Positions 51,445 through 60,836 are shown, counted from the stretch's first letter. The stretch: 64,000 bases of DNA from Pseudomonas frederiksbergensis (GCF_003732705.1 NZ_MOBR01000020.1:142633-206632); one strand, 5' to 3'. The notes: generated by a model from the letters alone, not told the origin. Translations and numbers: made by a program.

Positions 51445-52788
51445 TTAGCGCACCAAGCACGGCCGCTTGTTATCGAACTTCCAGCCCGGAATCAGAAACT
51501 GCATCGCCACGCTGTCATCCCGCGCGCCCAGCCCCATGCCTTTGTACAACTCATGGGCCTTGGCCAGTTGATCCATGTCCAGCTCAACCCCCAGCCCCGG
51601 TTTCTTCGGAACCTGCACGCAACCACCGACGATTTGCAGCGGAGCCTTGGTCAAACGCTGGCCGTCCTGCCAGATCCAATGCGTATCGATGGCGGTGATT
51701 TCACCCGGTGCCGCCGCTGCGACGTGGGTGAACATGGCCAGGGAAATGTCGAAATGGTTGTTGGAGTGCGAGCCCCAGGTCAGGCCCCATTCATTGCACA
51801 TCTGCGCCACGCGAACCGAACCCTGCATGGTCCAGAAGTGTGGGTCGGCCAGGGGAATGTCCACCGATTGCAACTGGATCGCGTGGCCCATTTCCCGCCA
51901 GTCGGTGGCGATCATGTTGGTCGCGGTTTTCAGCCCGGTGGCGCGGCGGAATTCAGCCATGACTTCACGGCCCGAGTAACCGTTTTCCGCACCGCACGGG
52001 TCTTCGGCGTAGGCCAGCACGCGATGCTGGTCGCGGCACAGGCGAATGGCTTCTTTCAAAGACCACGCGCCATTCGGGTCGAGGGTGATGCGCGCATCGG
52101 GGAAGCGTTCGGCCAAGGCGGTGACGGCTTCGATTTCTGCGTCGCCGCTGAGCACGCCGCCCTTGAGCTTGAAGTCCTTGAAACCGTAGCGCGCGTGGGC
52201 GGCTTCAGCGAGGCGCACCACGGCGTCGGCGGTCATGGCTTTTTCGTGACGGACACGGAACCAGTCGTTGTCGGCGTCCGGTTCGCTGCGGTAGGCCAGA
52301 TTGGTTTCGTTCTGATCACCGACATAAAACAGATAGCCGAGCATTTTTACTTCATCACGCTGCTGGCCTTCGCCAAGGAGCGCGGCCACCGGCACGTCCA
52401 GATGCTGGCCGAGCAAGTCGAGGAGGGCGGCTTCCAGGCCAGTGACCGCGTGAATGGTGATGCGCAGGTCGAAGGTCTGCAAACCCCGACCACCGGCATC
52501 GCGATCTGCAAAGGTCTGGCGCACTTGATTGAGGATCTTCTGGTAGGTGCCAATCGGGCTGCCGACCACCAGCGAGCGCGCATCCTCCAGGGTCTGGCGA
52601 ATGCGCTCGCCCCCCGGCACTTCGCCGACGCCGGTGTGCCCGGCGTTGTCGGTGAGGATCACGATATTGCGCGTGAAAAACGGCCCGTGGGCGCCGCTCA
52701 GGTTGAGCAGCATGCCGTCGTGGCCCGCCACCGGAACCACTTGCATGCTGGTGATGATCGGCGCTTTTGCAGTGTCTTGTGCGTTCAT
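51445..52788 (-). CDS. gudD: D-glucarate dehydratase
   Basis: GudD removes water from D-glucarate to give 5-dehydro-4-deoxy-D-glucarate, the first step of glucarate use. The 447-residue enolase-superfamily enzyme has the KxK base in FKLKGG, the metal ligand Asp in LDPNGAW, and the His base in WGSHSNNHFD. The start MNAQDTAK has AAGGA seven bases upstream; an ATG 15 bp earlier lacks one. It follows the transporter gene by 24 bp in the same direction and forms the core of the glucarate operon. The later pathway enzymes are not in the window. Confidence 0.93.
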   Translation of the reverse strand: MNAQDTAKAPIITSMQVVPVAGHDGMLLNLSGAHGPFFTRNIVILTDNAGHTGVGEVPGGERIRQTLEDARSLVVGSPIGTYQKILNQVRQTFADRDAGGRGLQTFDLRITIHAVTGLEAALLDLLGQHLDVPVAALLGEGQQRDEVKMLGYLFYVGDQNETNLAYRSEPDADNDWFRVRHEKAMTADAVVRLAEAAHARYGFKDFKLKGGVLSGDAEIEAVTALAERFPDARITLDPNGAWSLKEAIRLCRDQHRVLAYAEDPCGAENGYSGREVMAEFRRATGLKTATNMIATDWREMGHAIQLQSVDIPLADPHFWTMQGSVRVAQMCNEWGLTWGSHSNNHFDISLAMFTHVAAAAPGEITAIDTHWIWQDGQRLTKAPLQIVGGCVQVPKKPGLGVELDMDQLAKAHELYKGMGLGARDDSVAMQFLIPGWKFDNKRPCLVR

Positions 52789-52812
52789 TGTCGTGTCCTT
52801 CAAAACAGAAAT

Positions 52813-54159
52813 TCAGGCGTGGCTGGAAGCAGGTTTGCCGACCGCAGCGGCGGGCGCGGTTTTCGGTGTGTTGCGGGCGGCGAAGACGATGATCGCGGCG
52901 ATGATCGAGGTCGCGGCCAAGCCATAGAGCCCGCCCTGGATCGAACCGGTGTGTTCTTCCAGAAGGCCGAAAGTCGTCGGCGCCACGAAGCCGCCAAGGT
53001 TGCCCACCGAGTTGATCAGCGCGATCACGCCGGCGGCGATTCGCGCATCGAGGTACGCCTGGGGAATCGGCCAGAACAATGACGACGCCGATTTGAAACC
53101 CAGTGCCGCAAAGCAGATCGCGACGAAGGCGAAGATCGGTCCGCCGGTGGTGGACATGAACATCCCGGCCGCCGCGATCAGCAACGCAGCCGCAACCCAG
53201 GCTTGCTGGTGTTTCCATTTGGCCGAGAACGCGGCGAAGGCGTACATGCCGACAATCGACAGTAACCACGGGATCGAGTTGAACAACCCGACTTGAATGT
53301 CACTGAGGTCGCCCATCTTCTTGATGATGCTCGGCAGCCAGAAGGTCGCGGCGTAAATGGTCAACTGAATGAAGAAGTAGATCAGGCAGAACAGGATGAT
53401 CTGGCGATCCTTGAGCAGTTTGCCCAACGACGGTTTGATCGGCGTCGCGGCTTCGCGGGCCAGTTGTTCGTCATCGATGGCTTTGACCAGCGCGTCTTGC
53501 TCGTCACGGCTCAGCCACTTGGCGTCGTGGGGTTTGGAATCGAGCCAGAACCAGACGAACACGCACAGGCCCACCGAGAACATGCCTTCAATGAAGTACA
53601 TCCACTGCCAGCCGTGCAGGCCGAAACCGTTGAGTTGCAGCAGCAGACCGGACAGCGGCCCGGAAATCAGCGACGCAACCGCCGAGCCGCTAAGGAAGAT
53701 TGCAATCGCCTTGCCGCGCTCGACCCCGGGCAGCCAACGGGTGAAGTAGTAGATCACCCCGGGAAAGAACCCGGCTTCCGCCACGCCCAGCAGAAAACGC
53801 AGGATGTAGAAGTGGGTTTCGTTCTGGATAAACGCCATGCCGGCGGCCACCAGGCCCCAGGTCAGCATGATGCGGGTCAGCCAGATTCGGGCGCCGACTT
53901 TTTGCAGCAGCATGTTGGAGGGGACTTCGAACAGGGCGTAACCGATGAAGAACAGGCCGGCACCGAGGCCGTAGGCGGCAGCGCCGATGCCCAGGTCCTG
54001 CTCCATGTGGGCGCGGACGAAGCCGATATTCACGCGGTCAATGTAGTTGACGATGAACATGATCACGAACAGCGGCAGGACATGGCGTTTGACTTTCGAG
54101 ATGGCGGATTTGAGGACCGAATCGGCGCCATCGTCCATCCCGGATATGGATGTATTCAC
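52813..54159 (-). CDS. gudP: Glucarate transporter of the MFS anion:cation symporter family
   Basis: A 448-residue permease with about twelve hydrophobic segments. VNYIDRVNIGFVRAHM and GYALFEVPSNMLLQKVGAR are hallmarks of the ACS family that imports hexuronates, glucarate and galactarate with protons. It heads the operon with gudD, so glucarate import is inferred. The start is taken as the GTG at 54159 because GGGAG lies eight bases upstream; a GTG at 54174 has its codon within that ribosome-site stretch. The divergent FadR-type gene is the likely repressor. Confidence 0.88.
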   Translation of the reverse strand: MNTSISGMDDGADSVLKSAISKVKRHVLPLFVIMFIVNYIDRVNIGFVRAHMEQDLGIGAAAYGLGAGLFFIGYALFEVPSNMLLQKVGARIWLTRIMLTWGLVAAGMAFIQNETHFYILRFLLGVAEAGFFPGVIYYFTRWLPGVERGKAIAIFLSGSAVASLISGPLSGLLLQLNGFGLHGWQWMYFIEGMFSVGLCVFVWFWLDSKPHDAKWLSRDEQDALVKAIDDEQLAREAATPIKPSLGKLLKDRQIILFCLIYFFIQLTIYAATFWLPSIIKKMGDLSDIQVGLFNSIPWLLSIVGMYAFAAFSAKWKHQQAWVAAALLIAAAGMFMSTTGGPIFAFVAICFAALGFKSASSLFWPIPQAYLDARIAAGVIALINSVGNLGGFVAPTTFGLLEEHTGSIQGGLYGLAATSIIAAIIVFAARNTPKTAPAAAVGKPASSHA

Positions 54160-54220
54160 TTGCGTTTCTCCCACTGATTATTTTTATGCGGGGTGTGTCT
54201 GGGTGTTGCGATGTTGATAG

Positions 54221-54231
54221 ATATCATACAA
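54221..54231. promoter_or_regulatory. Possible second operator half, ATATCATACAA
   Basis: Shares TCATACAA with the perfect palindrome at 54354 and lies close to the gudP start. Weaker match to the FadR-subfamily consensus. Confidence 0.35.
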
Positions 54232-54353
54232 CTAGGTTTTTTCGTTTCGCAAGCGGCGTAGTCCAACAAAATCGAGTGATTGTGGTCGATTGTTATGCTT
54301 TTGCTGATTTTTATGGGTGTGGATAGGAGACATTAGACGATGATTATTGAATG

Positions 54354-54364
54354 TTGTCATACAA
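54354..54364. promoter_or_regulatory. Likely GudR operator TTGTCATACAA
   Basis: A palindrome TTGT-nnn-ACAA that fits the TNGTNNNACNA consensus of FadR-type GntR regulators. It sits in the gudP-gudR intergenic region, 77 bp before the regulator start. Confidence 0.55.
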
Positions 54365-54440
54365 GTTGATCGCGGTTTTCTTGAGTTTCCTGGCGAGCCC
54401 GGTGCTACGATCCCGATTGCCCTGTTTTCGGAAAGCCGCC

Positions 54441-55154
54441 ATGCAAGAAGACCTCGACGCACCCGCCCGCAAGCGCAGCCACAATCTGGCTCATGACCTG
54501 GTGGCCAAACTGACCCAGAGCATCCTGCTCGGCCAGATGCTGCCGGGGGACAAGCTGCCGTCGGAAAATACGATTGTTCAGGAACACGGGGTCAGCCGCA
54601 CGGTGGTGCGCGAGGCGATCTCGAAGTTGCAGGCCTCGGGGCTGGTGGAAACCCGTCACGGCATCGGCACGTTTGTCATCGAGCGCGCGGCGGAACAGGG
54701 GCTGCGGCTGAACGTCGACACCGCGCTGGGGGTGCGCAGTATTCTGGAGTTGCGCATGGGCCTGGAGACCCAGGCTGCCGCATTGGCGGCGGTGCGCCGT
54801 ACCGATCAGCAACTGGCGCAGATGCGCGACGCACTGGATGACTATCAACGCCTGCTGGCCAACAACGACAGCTGCGTGGAAGCCGACAAGCGCTTCCACC
54901 TGTTGATCGCCGAAGCCACCGGCAATGTGTGCTTCACCGAAATCATGCAGCACTTGGGCAGTGCAATGATCCCCCGGACCCGCGTCAACGCCGCCGAGCG
55001 GGGCGCGACGGATTTGAGCAAGCTCGGGCAACTGGCCAATCAGGAACACGAGGCGATTCTCAACGCCATCAAGCGCCAGGACCCGGACGCGGCGCGCGCG
55101 GCAATGTGGTTGCACCTGACCAATAGCCGCGACCGGTTTCTGGCCCAGGGCTGA
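54441..55154 (+). CDS. gudR: FadR-type GntR regulator of glucarate use
   Basis: A 237-residue repressor. The N-terminal winged helix-turn-helix is GDKLPSENTIVQEHGVSRTVVREAISKLQASGLVETRHGIGTF in pattern (seen as LPSENTI, VSRTVVREAI, HGIGTFV). The C-terminal FCD ligand domain includes ELRMGLETQAAALAA and a metal-type RFHLLIAEATGN. The start MQEDLDAP is preceded by GGAAAG; the longer frame to 54351 would include the operator and is rejected. Its position divergent from gudP-gudD suggests it represses them until glucarate or a product binds. The name is by context. Confidence 0.85.
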   Translation: MQEDLDAPARKRSHNLAHDLVAKLTQSILLGQMLPGDKLPSENTIVQEHGVSRTVVREAISKLQASGLVETRHGIGTFVIERAAEQGLRLNVDTALGVRSILELRMGLETQAAALAAVRRTDQQLAQMRDALDDYQRLLANNDSCVEADKRFHLLIAEATGNVCFTEIMQHLGSAMIPRTRVNAAERGATDLSKLGQLANQEHEAILNAIKRQDPDAARAAMWLHLTNSRDRFLAQG

Positions 55155-55246
55155 CAACCGTTGGTCTACTCGATAGCACGCCCCTCACGCGCCCGCTTCC
55201 AACCTGTACGGCCCAGATCAACTGGACCTCATCAGTGAGGTGCATC

Positions 55247-55477
55247 ATGGCTAATGATTCAATGTTCCAGGGCGGAACACCCAACACCGATCCCACCAGA
55301 CCCATGCCCGGCACAGACGAGCCAACGCTGGACCAGGATGCACAGCCCGGCACGGACCCTTCCCGGGATCCGGCCTTGGGCGACGCGGATCGACTTGAAG
55401 ACTGGAAGGACCCGACCGCCGATGAAGACGTCCCGGCGGCAGATGAAGAAACGCCGCTGTCCGATGACCTGCGCTAA
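55247..55477 (+). CDS. Small acidic hydrophilic protein
   Basis: A 76-residue protein, strongly acidic and rich in Asp, Pro, Thr and Glu, with no hydrophobic core (MFQGGTPNTDPTRPM, WKDPTADEDVPAADEE). It is probably intrinsically disordered. GAGG seven bases before the ATG and a terminator right after the stop show it is a real single-gene unit. No family function is known. Confidence 0.8.
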   Translation: MANDSMFQGGTPNTDPTRPMPGTDEPTLDQDAQPGTDPSRDPALGDADRLEDWKDPTADEDVPAADEETPLSDDLR

Positions 55478-55480
55478 ACA

Positions 55481-55508
55481 GAACCCGGCCATTGCGCCGG
55501 GTTTTTTA
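55481..55508 (+). terminator. Terminator of the small acidic protein gene
   Basis: Stem AACCCGGC/GCCGGGTT followed by TTTTTT. Confidence 0.9.
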
Positions 55509-55535
55509 TATGGGCAGTTTCACCGCGTTATCGTT

Positions 55536-55602
55536 CATCGCGAGCAAGCTCGCTCCCACACTGACCACAATCCCCTGTGGGAGCGAGCTTGCTCGCGATG
55601 AC
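55536..55602. repeat. Two divergent REPs
   Basis: A reverse REP (55536-55560) and a forward REP (55575-55602) of the GAGCTTGCTCGCGA subtype, back to back with a short spacer, unlike the usual face-to-face REPIN. Confidence 0.85.
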
Positions 55603-55629
55603 GCCAGACACCTCAACACCTATCAACGA

Positions 55630-56529
55630 TCAAACCCCTGCCGGCCTAGTCACCACCGGCCTGCGCTCCAGATTCAACGCCAGCACACTGACCAACACCA
55701 CCATCGCCCCAACGATCACCATCAACGCCGGCCGCTCGCCCAGCGCCACTGAAGCAATCACCATCGCCGTCGGCGGCACCAGGTACAACGTCATCGCCGC
55801 ACGGCTCAAATCCACATGGGCCAGCACAAACGCCCAGGCCAGGTAGGCCAAAGCACTCGGTAAAACCCCCAGTCCGATCACCGCCATCTGCACTTCAACC
55901 GGTGCCCGCACCACCTGATCGACTAACCCCGGCACATACACCAGCAACAGTGCCGTCCCGGACCAGACCGTGTAGCAGGTCAGGGTCAAACCGTCATACC
56001 GCCCGGTGTGATGCTTTTGCAGGGCGAAGTAAAAACTCCACGACACCGCCGCCAGCAAAATCAATAAACCGTGCGCATCGATGCTTCCCAGCCCCTTATC
56101 GCCGGCCACCACAATCACCACGCCGATCAACCCCAGAAACACACAGCCCCAACGCCAGACGCTGACGCGATCCTTGAACACAAAACGCGCCAACAACGTG
56201 CTGAACAACGGCGTCGATTGCGCCAGCACACTGGACGCCCCGGCGCTGACGCCTTGCTGGCCGAAATTCAGCAGAACGTGGTGCAGGCTCACGGCAAAGA
56301 AACCGAGGGCGATCAAGAATGGAAAGTCGCGCAGTTTGGGCAGGCTGATGCCTTTGAACATCGCGATCACCGCCATAAACACTGACGCCACCAGAAACCG
56401 CAACAGCGCCAGATGGCCAGGGTCGTAGGCCTGCAAGCCGATATGGATGCCGGTCGGCGAATAACCCCAGCACGCCACGACAAACGCCATGGCCAGGAAG
56501 ATTTTCAGGGGAGGGGGCAGTGGCAGCAT
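55630..56529 (-). CDS. EamA/DMT family exporter
   Basis: A 299-residue drug/metabolite exporter with ten predicted membrane segments in two EamA halves (FVVACWGYSPTGIHIGLQ at the start; LLAAVSWSFYFALQKHH opening the second). The start MLPLPPPLK has AGGTG eight bases upstream; the much longer frame is spurious. It is divergent from a LysR gene 96 bp away, so it is a likely target of that regulator. Substrate unknown, often an amino acid or metabolite. Confidence 0.9.
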   Translation of the reverse strand: MLPLPPPLKIFLAMAFVVACWGYSPTGIHIGLQAYDPGHLALLRFLVASVFMAVIAMFKGISLPKLRDFPFLIALGFFAVSLHHVLLNFGQQGVSAGASSVLAQSTPLFSTLLARFVFKDRVSVWRWGCVFLGLIGVVIVVAGDKGLGSIDAHGLLILLAAVSWSFYFALQKHHTGRYDGLTLTCYTVWSGTALLLVYVPGLVDQVVRAPVEVQMAVIGLGVLPSALAYLAWAFVLAHVDLSRAAMTLYLVPPTAMVIASVALGERPALMVIVGAMVVLVSVLALNLERRPVVTRPAGV

Positions 56530-56625
56530 GGTCAGGCACCTGTGAGTTGATGCACTCAGTATCAGAAGCCCGACCATTCGCCACAACTGACTTATACTGC
56601 GCCAACTCTTCACTTTTGGTGATGT

Positions 56626-57489
56626 ATGGAATTGGCCCAGATTCGTATGTTCAAGACCGTTGCCGACGTCGGCAGCATCGCCCGGGCGGCCGAGTTGTTG
56701 CACTGCGTGCCGTCGAATATCACCGCACGGATCAAGGCGCTGGAGGCCGAGTTGGGGGTGGCGTTGTTCCTGCGCGAGGGCCGTGGGCTGCGGATCAGCC
56801 CGTCGGGGCAAACCTTTCTGGCCTACGCCTCGAAAATCCTCGCGTTGACCGCTGAAGCCAAGCGCGCCCTGGACCCGTGCGCCGAGCCCTCCGGGCCGCT
56901 GCGTATCGGCGCCATCGAATCCTCGGCCACCGGACGCTTGCCGCGGTTGTTGGCCAAGTTCCACAAGCGTTATCCCGGCGTGGCCCTGGAACTGACCACC
57001 GGTTCCTGGAGCCAATTGCTCGATGACACGGCCAATCATCGCCTCGATGGCGCGATCGTTGCGGTGGATGTCGAGCGCTCGCAACTCAAACGCACGCCGA
57101 TGTATCGCGAAGAGCTGCTGCTGATTGCATCGACGTCCCTGGGGCCAGTGCGTGATATCGCGGATTTGCAGGACAAAACCGTGTTCATGTGGCCCCAGGG
57201 CTGTCCTTATCGGGCGGCGTTGGAGCATTGGTTGTTGCGTCAGGGGCAGGCGCTGCCGATTGTCAGCCTGGCCAGTTACGGGGCGATTGTCGGTTGCGTC
57301 AGTGCCGGGGCCGGGGTGGCGCTGGTGCCAAAAGGGGTGTTCGATCAGTTCGCCAAAGGCGCGGGGTGCGCGGGGTATGAATTCCCGGAGCTGACGGCGG
57401 TGGAGAATTTGTTTTACTGGCATGAAAACGCCGGAGTGCACCCGGCGCGTGAGGCGTTTGTGGGGATGTTGCGCGAAGAGTTCGCCTAA
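56626..57489 (+). CDS. LysR family transcriptional regulator
   Basis: A 287-residue regulator: helix-turn-helix GSIARAAELLHCVPSNITARIKALE, then a ligand domain beginning GPLRIGAIESSATGRLP. The pattern is that of LysR regulators placed next to DMT exporters. No good ribosome site precedes the ATG (TTGGTGATGT). It probably controls the divergent EamA exporter. Confidence 0.92.
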   Translation: MELAQIRMFKTVADVGSIARAAELLHCVPSNITARIKALEAELGVALFLREGRGLRISPSGQTFLAYASKILALTAEAKRALDPCAEPSGPLRIGAIESSATGRLPRLLAKFHKRYPGVALELTTGSWSQLLDDTANHRLDGAIVAVDVERSQLKRTPMYREELLLIASTSLGPVRDIADLQDKTVFMWPQGCPYRAALEHWLLRQGQALPIVSLASYGAIVGCVSAGAGVALVPKGVFDQFAKGAGCAGYEFPELTAVENLFYWHENAGVHPAREAFVGMLREEFA

Positions 57490-57499
57490 ACCTCACCCC

Positions 57500-57591
57500 A
57501 GTAGGAGCAAAGCTTGCTCGCGATGGCGGTGGGTCAGTCGACATCACTTCGACTGATTCACCGCCATCGCGAGCAAGCTTTGCTCCTACAG
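57500..57591. repeat. REPIN
   Basis: GTAGGAGCAAAGCTTGC-type pair between convergent genes. Confidence 0.9.
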
Positions 57592-57613
57592 AGTTTGTGG
57601 GGTTCGAAAGATC

Positions 57614-58933
57614 TCAGCGTTCGCTGATATCACGCATCAACAACCCAAACCGCAAATCCACCGCATCCGGAATCGGCAGGTACACCGTGTGCCCATCCCC
57701 CGGTGCCACTTCTATCGGCTCGCCCCTGACGTTTTGCAACTCATGCAAATCAAACTGAAAGTTGCCCTTGGGCGTCATCAGTTCCATGTGATCGCCCAGG
57801 CCAAAGCGATTTTTTACCTTCACTTCGGCCAGTCGATCATGCCGTTCGCCGGTCAGTTCGCCGACAAACTGCTGGCGCTCCGACACCGAGCTGCCGTTCT
57901 GGTAGTTCTGATATTCATCGTGCACATGCCGCCGCAGAAAACCTTCGGTGTAGCCACGCTGGGCAAGGGATTCCAGGTCGGTCATCAGGCTGCGATCGAA
58001 TCCGCGCCCGGCCACCGCATCGTCGATGGCCCGGCGATACACCTGGGTGGTGCGGGCGCAATAGAAGTGGGATTTGGTCCGGCCTTCGATCTTCAGTGAG
58101 TGCACGCCCATTTGCGTCAGGCGTTCGACGTGCTGCACGGCGCGCAGGTCCTTGGCGTTCATGATGTAGGTGCCGTGTTCATCCTCGAACGCCGGCATCA
58201 ACTCGTCCGGGCGATTGGCTTCCTGCAACAGGAACACCTGATCGGTCGGGGCGCCGATGCCGAGAGTCGGTTGATACTGTTGAACGATCTCGCCGAGCTG
58301 ATTTTCCGTGGCTTCCTGTGCCGAGTACTTCCAGCGGCAAGCGTTGGTGCAACTGCCCTGATTGGCATCGCGCTTGTTCATGTAGCCCGATAGCAGGCAG
58401 CGCCCGGAGTAGGCCATGCACAGCGCGCCGTGGACGAAGACTTCCAGCTCCATGGCGGGTACTTGCTGGCGGATTTCGGCGATTTCTTCCAGGGACAGTT
58501 CCCGGGACAGGATGATCCGGCTCAGGCCCTGTTGCTGCCAGAACTCGACACTCGCCCAATTCACTGTGTTGGCCTGGACCGACAGGTGAATCGGCATCTG
58601 CGGGTAGTGGCGGCGCACCAGCATGATCAGGCCGGGGTCGGACATGATCAGTGCGTCCGGCGCCATGGCGATCACGGGCTCCAGGTCTTTGAGGAAGGTT
58701 TTGAGCTTGGCGTTGTGCGGCGCGATGTTCACCACCACGTAGAAACGCTTGCCCTGGTCCTGCGCCTCGCGAATGCCGAGGGCCAGGTTGGCGTGGTCGA
58801 ATTCGTTGTTGCGCACCCGCAGGCTGTAGCGCGGTTGCCCGGCGTAGACCGCGTCGGCACCGTAGGCGAAGGCATAACGCATGTTTTTCAGGGTGCCGGC
58901 GGGGGCGAGCAGTTCGGGAGCGATGAGGGGCAT
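57614..58933 (-). CDS. trhP: tRNA 5-hydroxyuridine synthesis protein, peptidase U32 family
   Basis: TrhP (YegQ) is needed with prephenate for 5-hydroxyuridine at the wobble position of certain tRNAs. The 439-residue protein follows E. coli YegQ closely as I know it: APAGTLKNMRYAFAYGADAV at the N-terminus, VHGALCMAYSGRCLLSGYMN and CTNACRW with the conserved cysteines, likely an iron-sulfur site, and LKIEGRTKSHFYCART. The start MPLIAPELL fits the family, though no ribosome site is evident. Transcribed alone. Confidence 0.94.
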   Translation of the reverse strand: MPLIAPELLAPAGTLKNMRYAFAYGADAVYAGQPRYSLRVRNNEFDHANLALGIREAQDQGKRFYVVVNIAPHNAKLKTFLKDLEPVIAMAPDALIMSDPGLIMLVRRHYPQMPIHLSVQANTVNWASVEFWQQQGLSRIILSRELSLEEIAEIRQQVPAMELEVFVHGALCMAYSGRCLLSGYMNKRDANQGSCTNACRWKYSAQEATENQLGEIVQQYQPTLGIGAPTDQVFLLQEANRPDELMPAFEDEHGTYIMNAKDLRAVQHVERLTQMGVHSLKIEGRTKSHFYCARTTQVYRRAIDDAVAGRGFDRSLMTDLESLAQRGYTEGFLRRHVHDEYQNYQNGSSVSERQQFVGELTGERHDRLAEVKVKNRFGLGDHMELMTPKGNFQFDLHELQNVRGEPIEVAPGDGHTVYLPIPDAVDLRFGLLMRDISER

Positions 58934-59100
58934 GGGGGTTTCGACCACAAAAGCCGGCAGGGTAAACGGCTTGCCCCAAGGGTTTGTTGATCTGGATCTA
59001 TGCTTGATGAACAAACGGATGGCACTCGCGCGAACCGTGGCGGACTAAGCATCAGGAGACGAGTTTCGCGCTCCTTTTTGCGCACTGACATGGATCGGAC

Positions 59101-60162
59101 ATGAAAGAAACCACGCTACAAAACAGATCGCTGCTTGTATTACTGCTGGCGGTCACCCTCGCTTTTATCGGGATCCTGCTGCCGTTTTACGGCGCGGTGT
59201 TCTGGGCCGTCATCCTCGGCATCGTTTTTGCGCCGTTGCAACGACGGCTGCAAATGAAGTTCGGCTGGCAGCGCAACCTGACATCGCTGTGCACCTTGAG
59301 CATCTGTCTGGTGATTGCGATTTTGCCGGTGATCATCATCAGCGTCCTGCTGGTTCAGGAAGGGGCCTCGCTGTACAGCCGCATCGAAAGTGGTGAACTG
59401 GATATCGCGGCGTATGTGTCGCAGTTCAAGCACGGCTTGCCGCCGTATTTCCAGCATTTGCTCGATCGGTTCGGTGTCGGCGAGTTGAAAGGCTTGCAGG
59501 ACAAAGTCGTCAAGGGCGCGATGCAGGGCAGTCAGTTCGTGGCAGCGCAGGTCGTTACGTTTGGCCAGGGCACTTTCGAGTTCATCGTCAGCTTTTTCAT
59601 CATGCTGTACCTGTTGTTTTTCTTTCTGCGGGACGGTGCCGAACTGGCGCGCAAAGTGCGCACCGCCGTACCGTTGCAGGAACACCAGAAACGCCGCTTG
59701 CAGCTCAAGTTCAACCGCGTGGTACGGGCCACTGTCAAAGGCAACCTGCTGGTGGCGATCACGCAAGGTGCGTTGGGGGGGGTGATTTTCTGGTTTCTGG
59801 ATATTCCGAGCGCGTTGCTCTGGGCGGTGTTGATGGCATTTCTGTCGCTGTTGCCAGCGGTGGGGGCGGGGATTGTCTGGGCGCCGGTGGCGGTGTACTT
59901 CCTGCTCAGCGGGTCGATCTGGCAGGGCGTGGTGCTGGGGCTGTTCGGGGTATTTGTGATTGGCCTGGTGGACAATGTGTTGCGCCCGATCCTGGTGGGC
60001 AAGGATACAAAAATGCCCGACTACATGATCCTGATCTCAACCTTGGGCGGCATGGCCGTCTTCGGTCTCAATGGCTTTGTAATCGGGCCGTTGATCGCCG
60101 CGCTGTTTTTGTCGAGCTGGGCGATCTTCGTCGAAACCAAGCCGCGGGTTCAGCTGCCTTAG
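59101..60162 (+). CDS. AI-2E family transporter (PerM/YdiK-like permease)
   Basis: A 353-residue membrane protein of the AI-2E exporter family with about eight segments. Typical are FYGAVFWAVILGIVFAPLQRRL near the start, a soluble middle part, and LLPAVGAGIVWAPVAVYFL with GLVDNVLRPILVG toward the end. Members export signal molecules or act as sodium/proton antiporters; the role here is unknown. The 3' end shares TTAG with the stop of the convergent 61-residue gene. Confidence 0.9.
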   Translation: MKETTLQNRSLLVLLLAVTLAFIGILLPFYGAVFWAVILGIVFAPLQRRLQMKFGWQRNLTSLCTLSICLVIAILPVIIISVLLVQEGASLYSRIESGELDIAAYVSQFKHGLPPYFQHLLDRFGVGELKGLQDKVVKGAMQGSQFVAAQVVTFGQGTFEFIVSFFIMLYLLFFFLRDGAELARKVRTAVPLQEHQKRRLQLKFNRVVRATVKGNLLVAITQGALGGVIFWFLDIPSALLWAVLMAFLSLLPAVGAGIVWAPVAVYFLLSGSIWQGVVLGLFGVFVIGLVDNVLRPILVGKDTKMPDYMILISTLGGMAVFGLNGFVIGPLIAALFLSSWAIFVETKPRVQLP

Positions 60163-60344
60163 GCGCTGAGCAGCCCGGTGCCGATACGTTGCGACAGAGC
60201 CTGTGCAGCGGGAAGCGAAGTGAGCGGGCCGCTGATCGGTTCGCCGTCGCGCATCAGGTACCAACAGGCGAGCAATCCTAGCTCTCTGAGCGATGCGGGA
60301 ACGGCGCTACCGATAACGGACATGATCTGAACCTGGGACATCAT
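60159..60344 (-). CDS. Small orphan protein
   Basis: A 61-residue protein (MMSQVQIMSV) with a GGAGG ribosome site five bases before the first of two adjacent ATGs, which supports it as real. It contains PASLRELGLLACWYLMRDGEPISG. Its 3' end overlaps the AI-2E gene by 4 bp on the opposite strand. No family function known. Confidence 0.7.
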   Translation of the reverse strand: MMSQVQIMSVIGSAVPASLRELGLLACWYLMRDGEPISGPLTSLPAAQALSQRIGTGLLSA

Positions 60345-60445
60345 AAGTACCTCCATCAATCTATGGAGCTACCTTACGGACCGCGCGGATCAACGGACAA
60401 TCAACATTCTCGATAGTGGTCATTGATGCCAACGAGGGGTGGCGA

Positions 60446-60640
60446 TCAATCCACGACCAGATCGAGCATGTGCACCACTTCCTGCTCGTTAAGCAGGCCT
60501 TTGCGCACCAGGTTTTCGGCCAGCAGCGAAAGAAACTTGGCGCTGCGATGGCCTTCCAGGTGTTTGAGTTCGGTCAGAGCGTTGTACACCTTGCTGGAAG
60601 TGCACAAGCCGACATTGCGATGCGGGTTTTGCGTGGGCAT
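60446..60640 (-). CDS. Small orphan protein
   Basis: A 64-residue helical protein (MPTQNPHRNVGL) with AAGGA seven bases before the ATG. It contains NALTELKHLEGHRSAKFLSLL and ends LNEQEVVHMLDLVVD. The extra 30 codons upstream in frame are not needed. It may be a DNA- or protein-binding regulator by its composition, but this is a guess. Confidence 0.7.
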   Translation of the reverse strand: MPTQNPHRNVGLCTSSKVYNALTELKHLEGHRSAKFLSLLAENLVRKGLLNEQEVVHMLDLVVD

Positions 60641-60836
60641 GAGGTCGTCCTTGTTTTTATCAACCTGTTGTTTACGGACAGATCCAAGCTTGCGGACCTG
60701 ACATGACATAAATATGACCGTTTTCCCCAAAATGGGGGAAGAGCGGTCCAGTCAATCTTGCCTACTTTAGCCGCCAACACTGTCCCGACAGCGACCTTGA
60801 CGCGATTTATTCAGACCTCGCCCGACTGGCGGGCAT

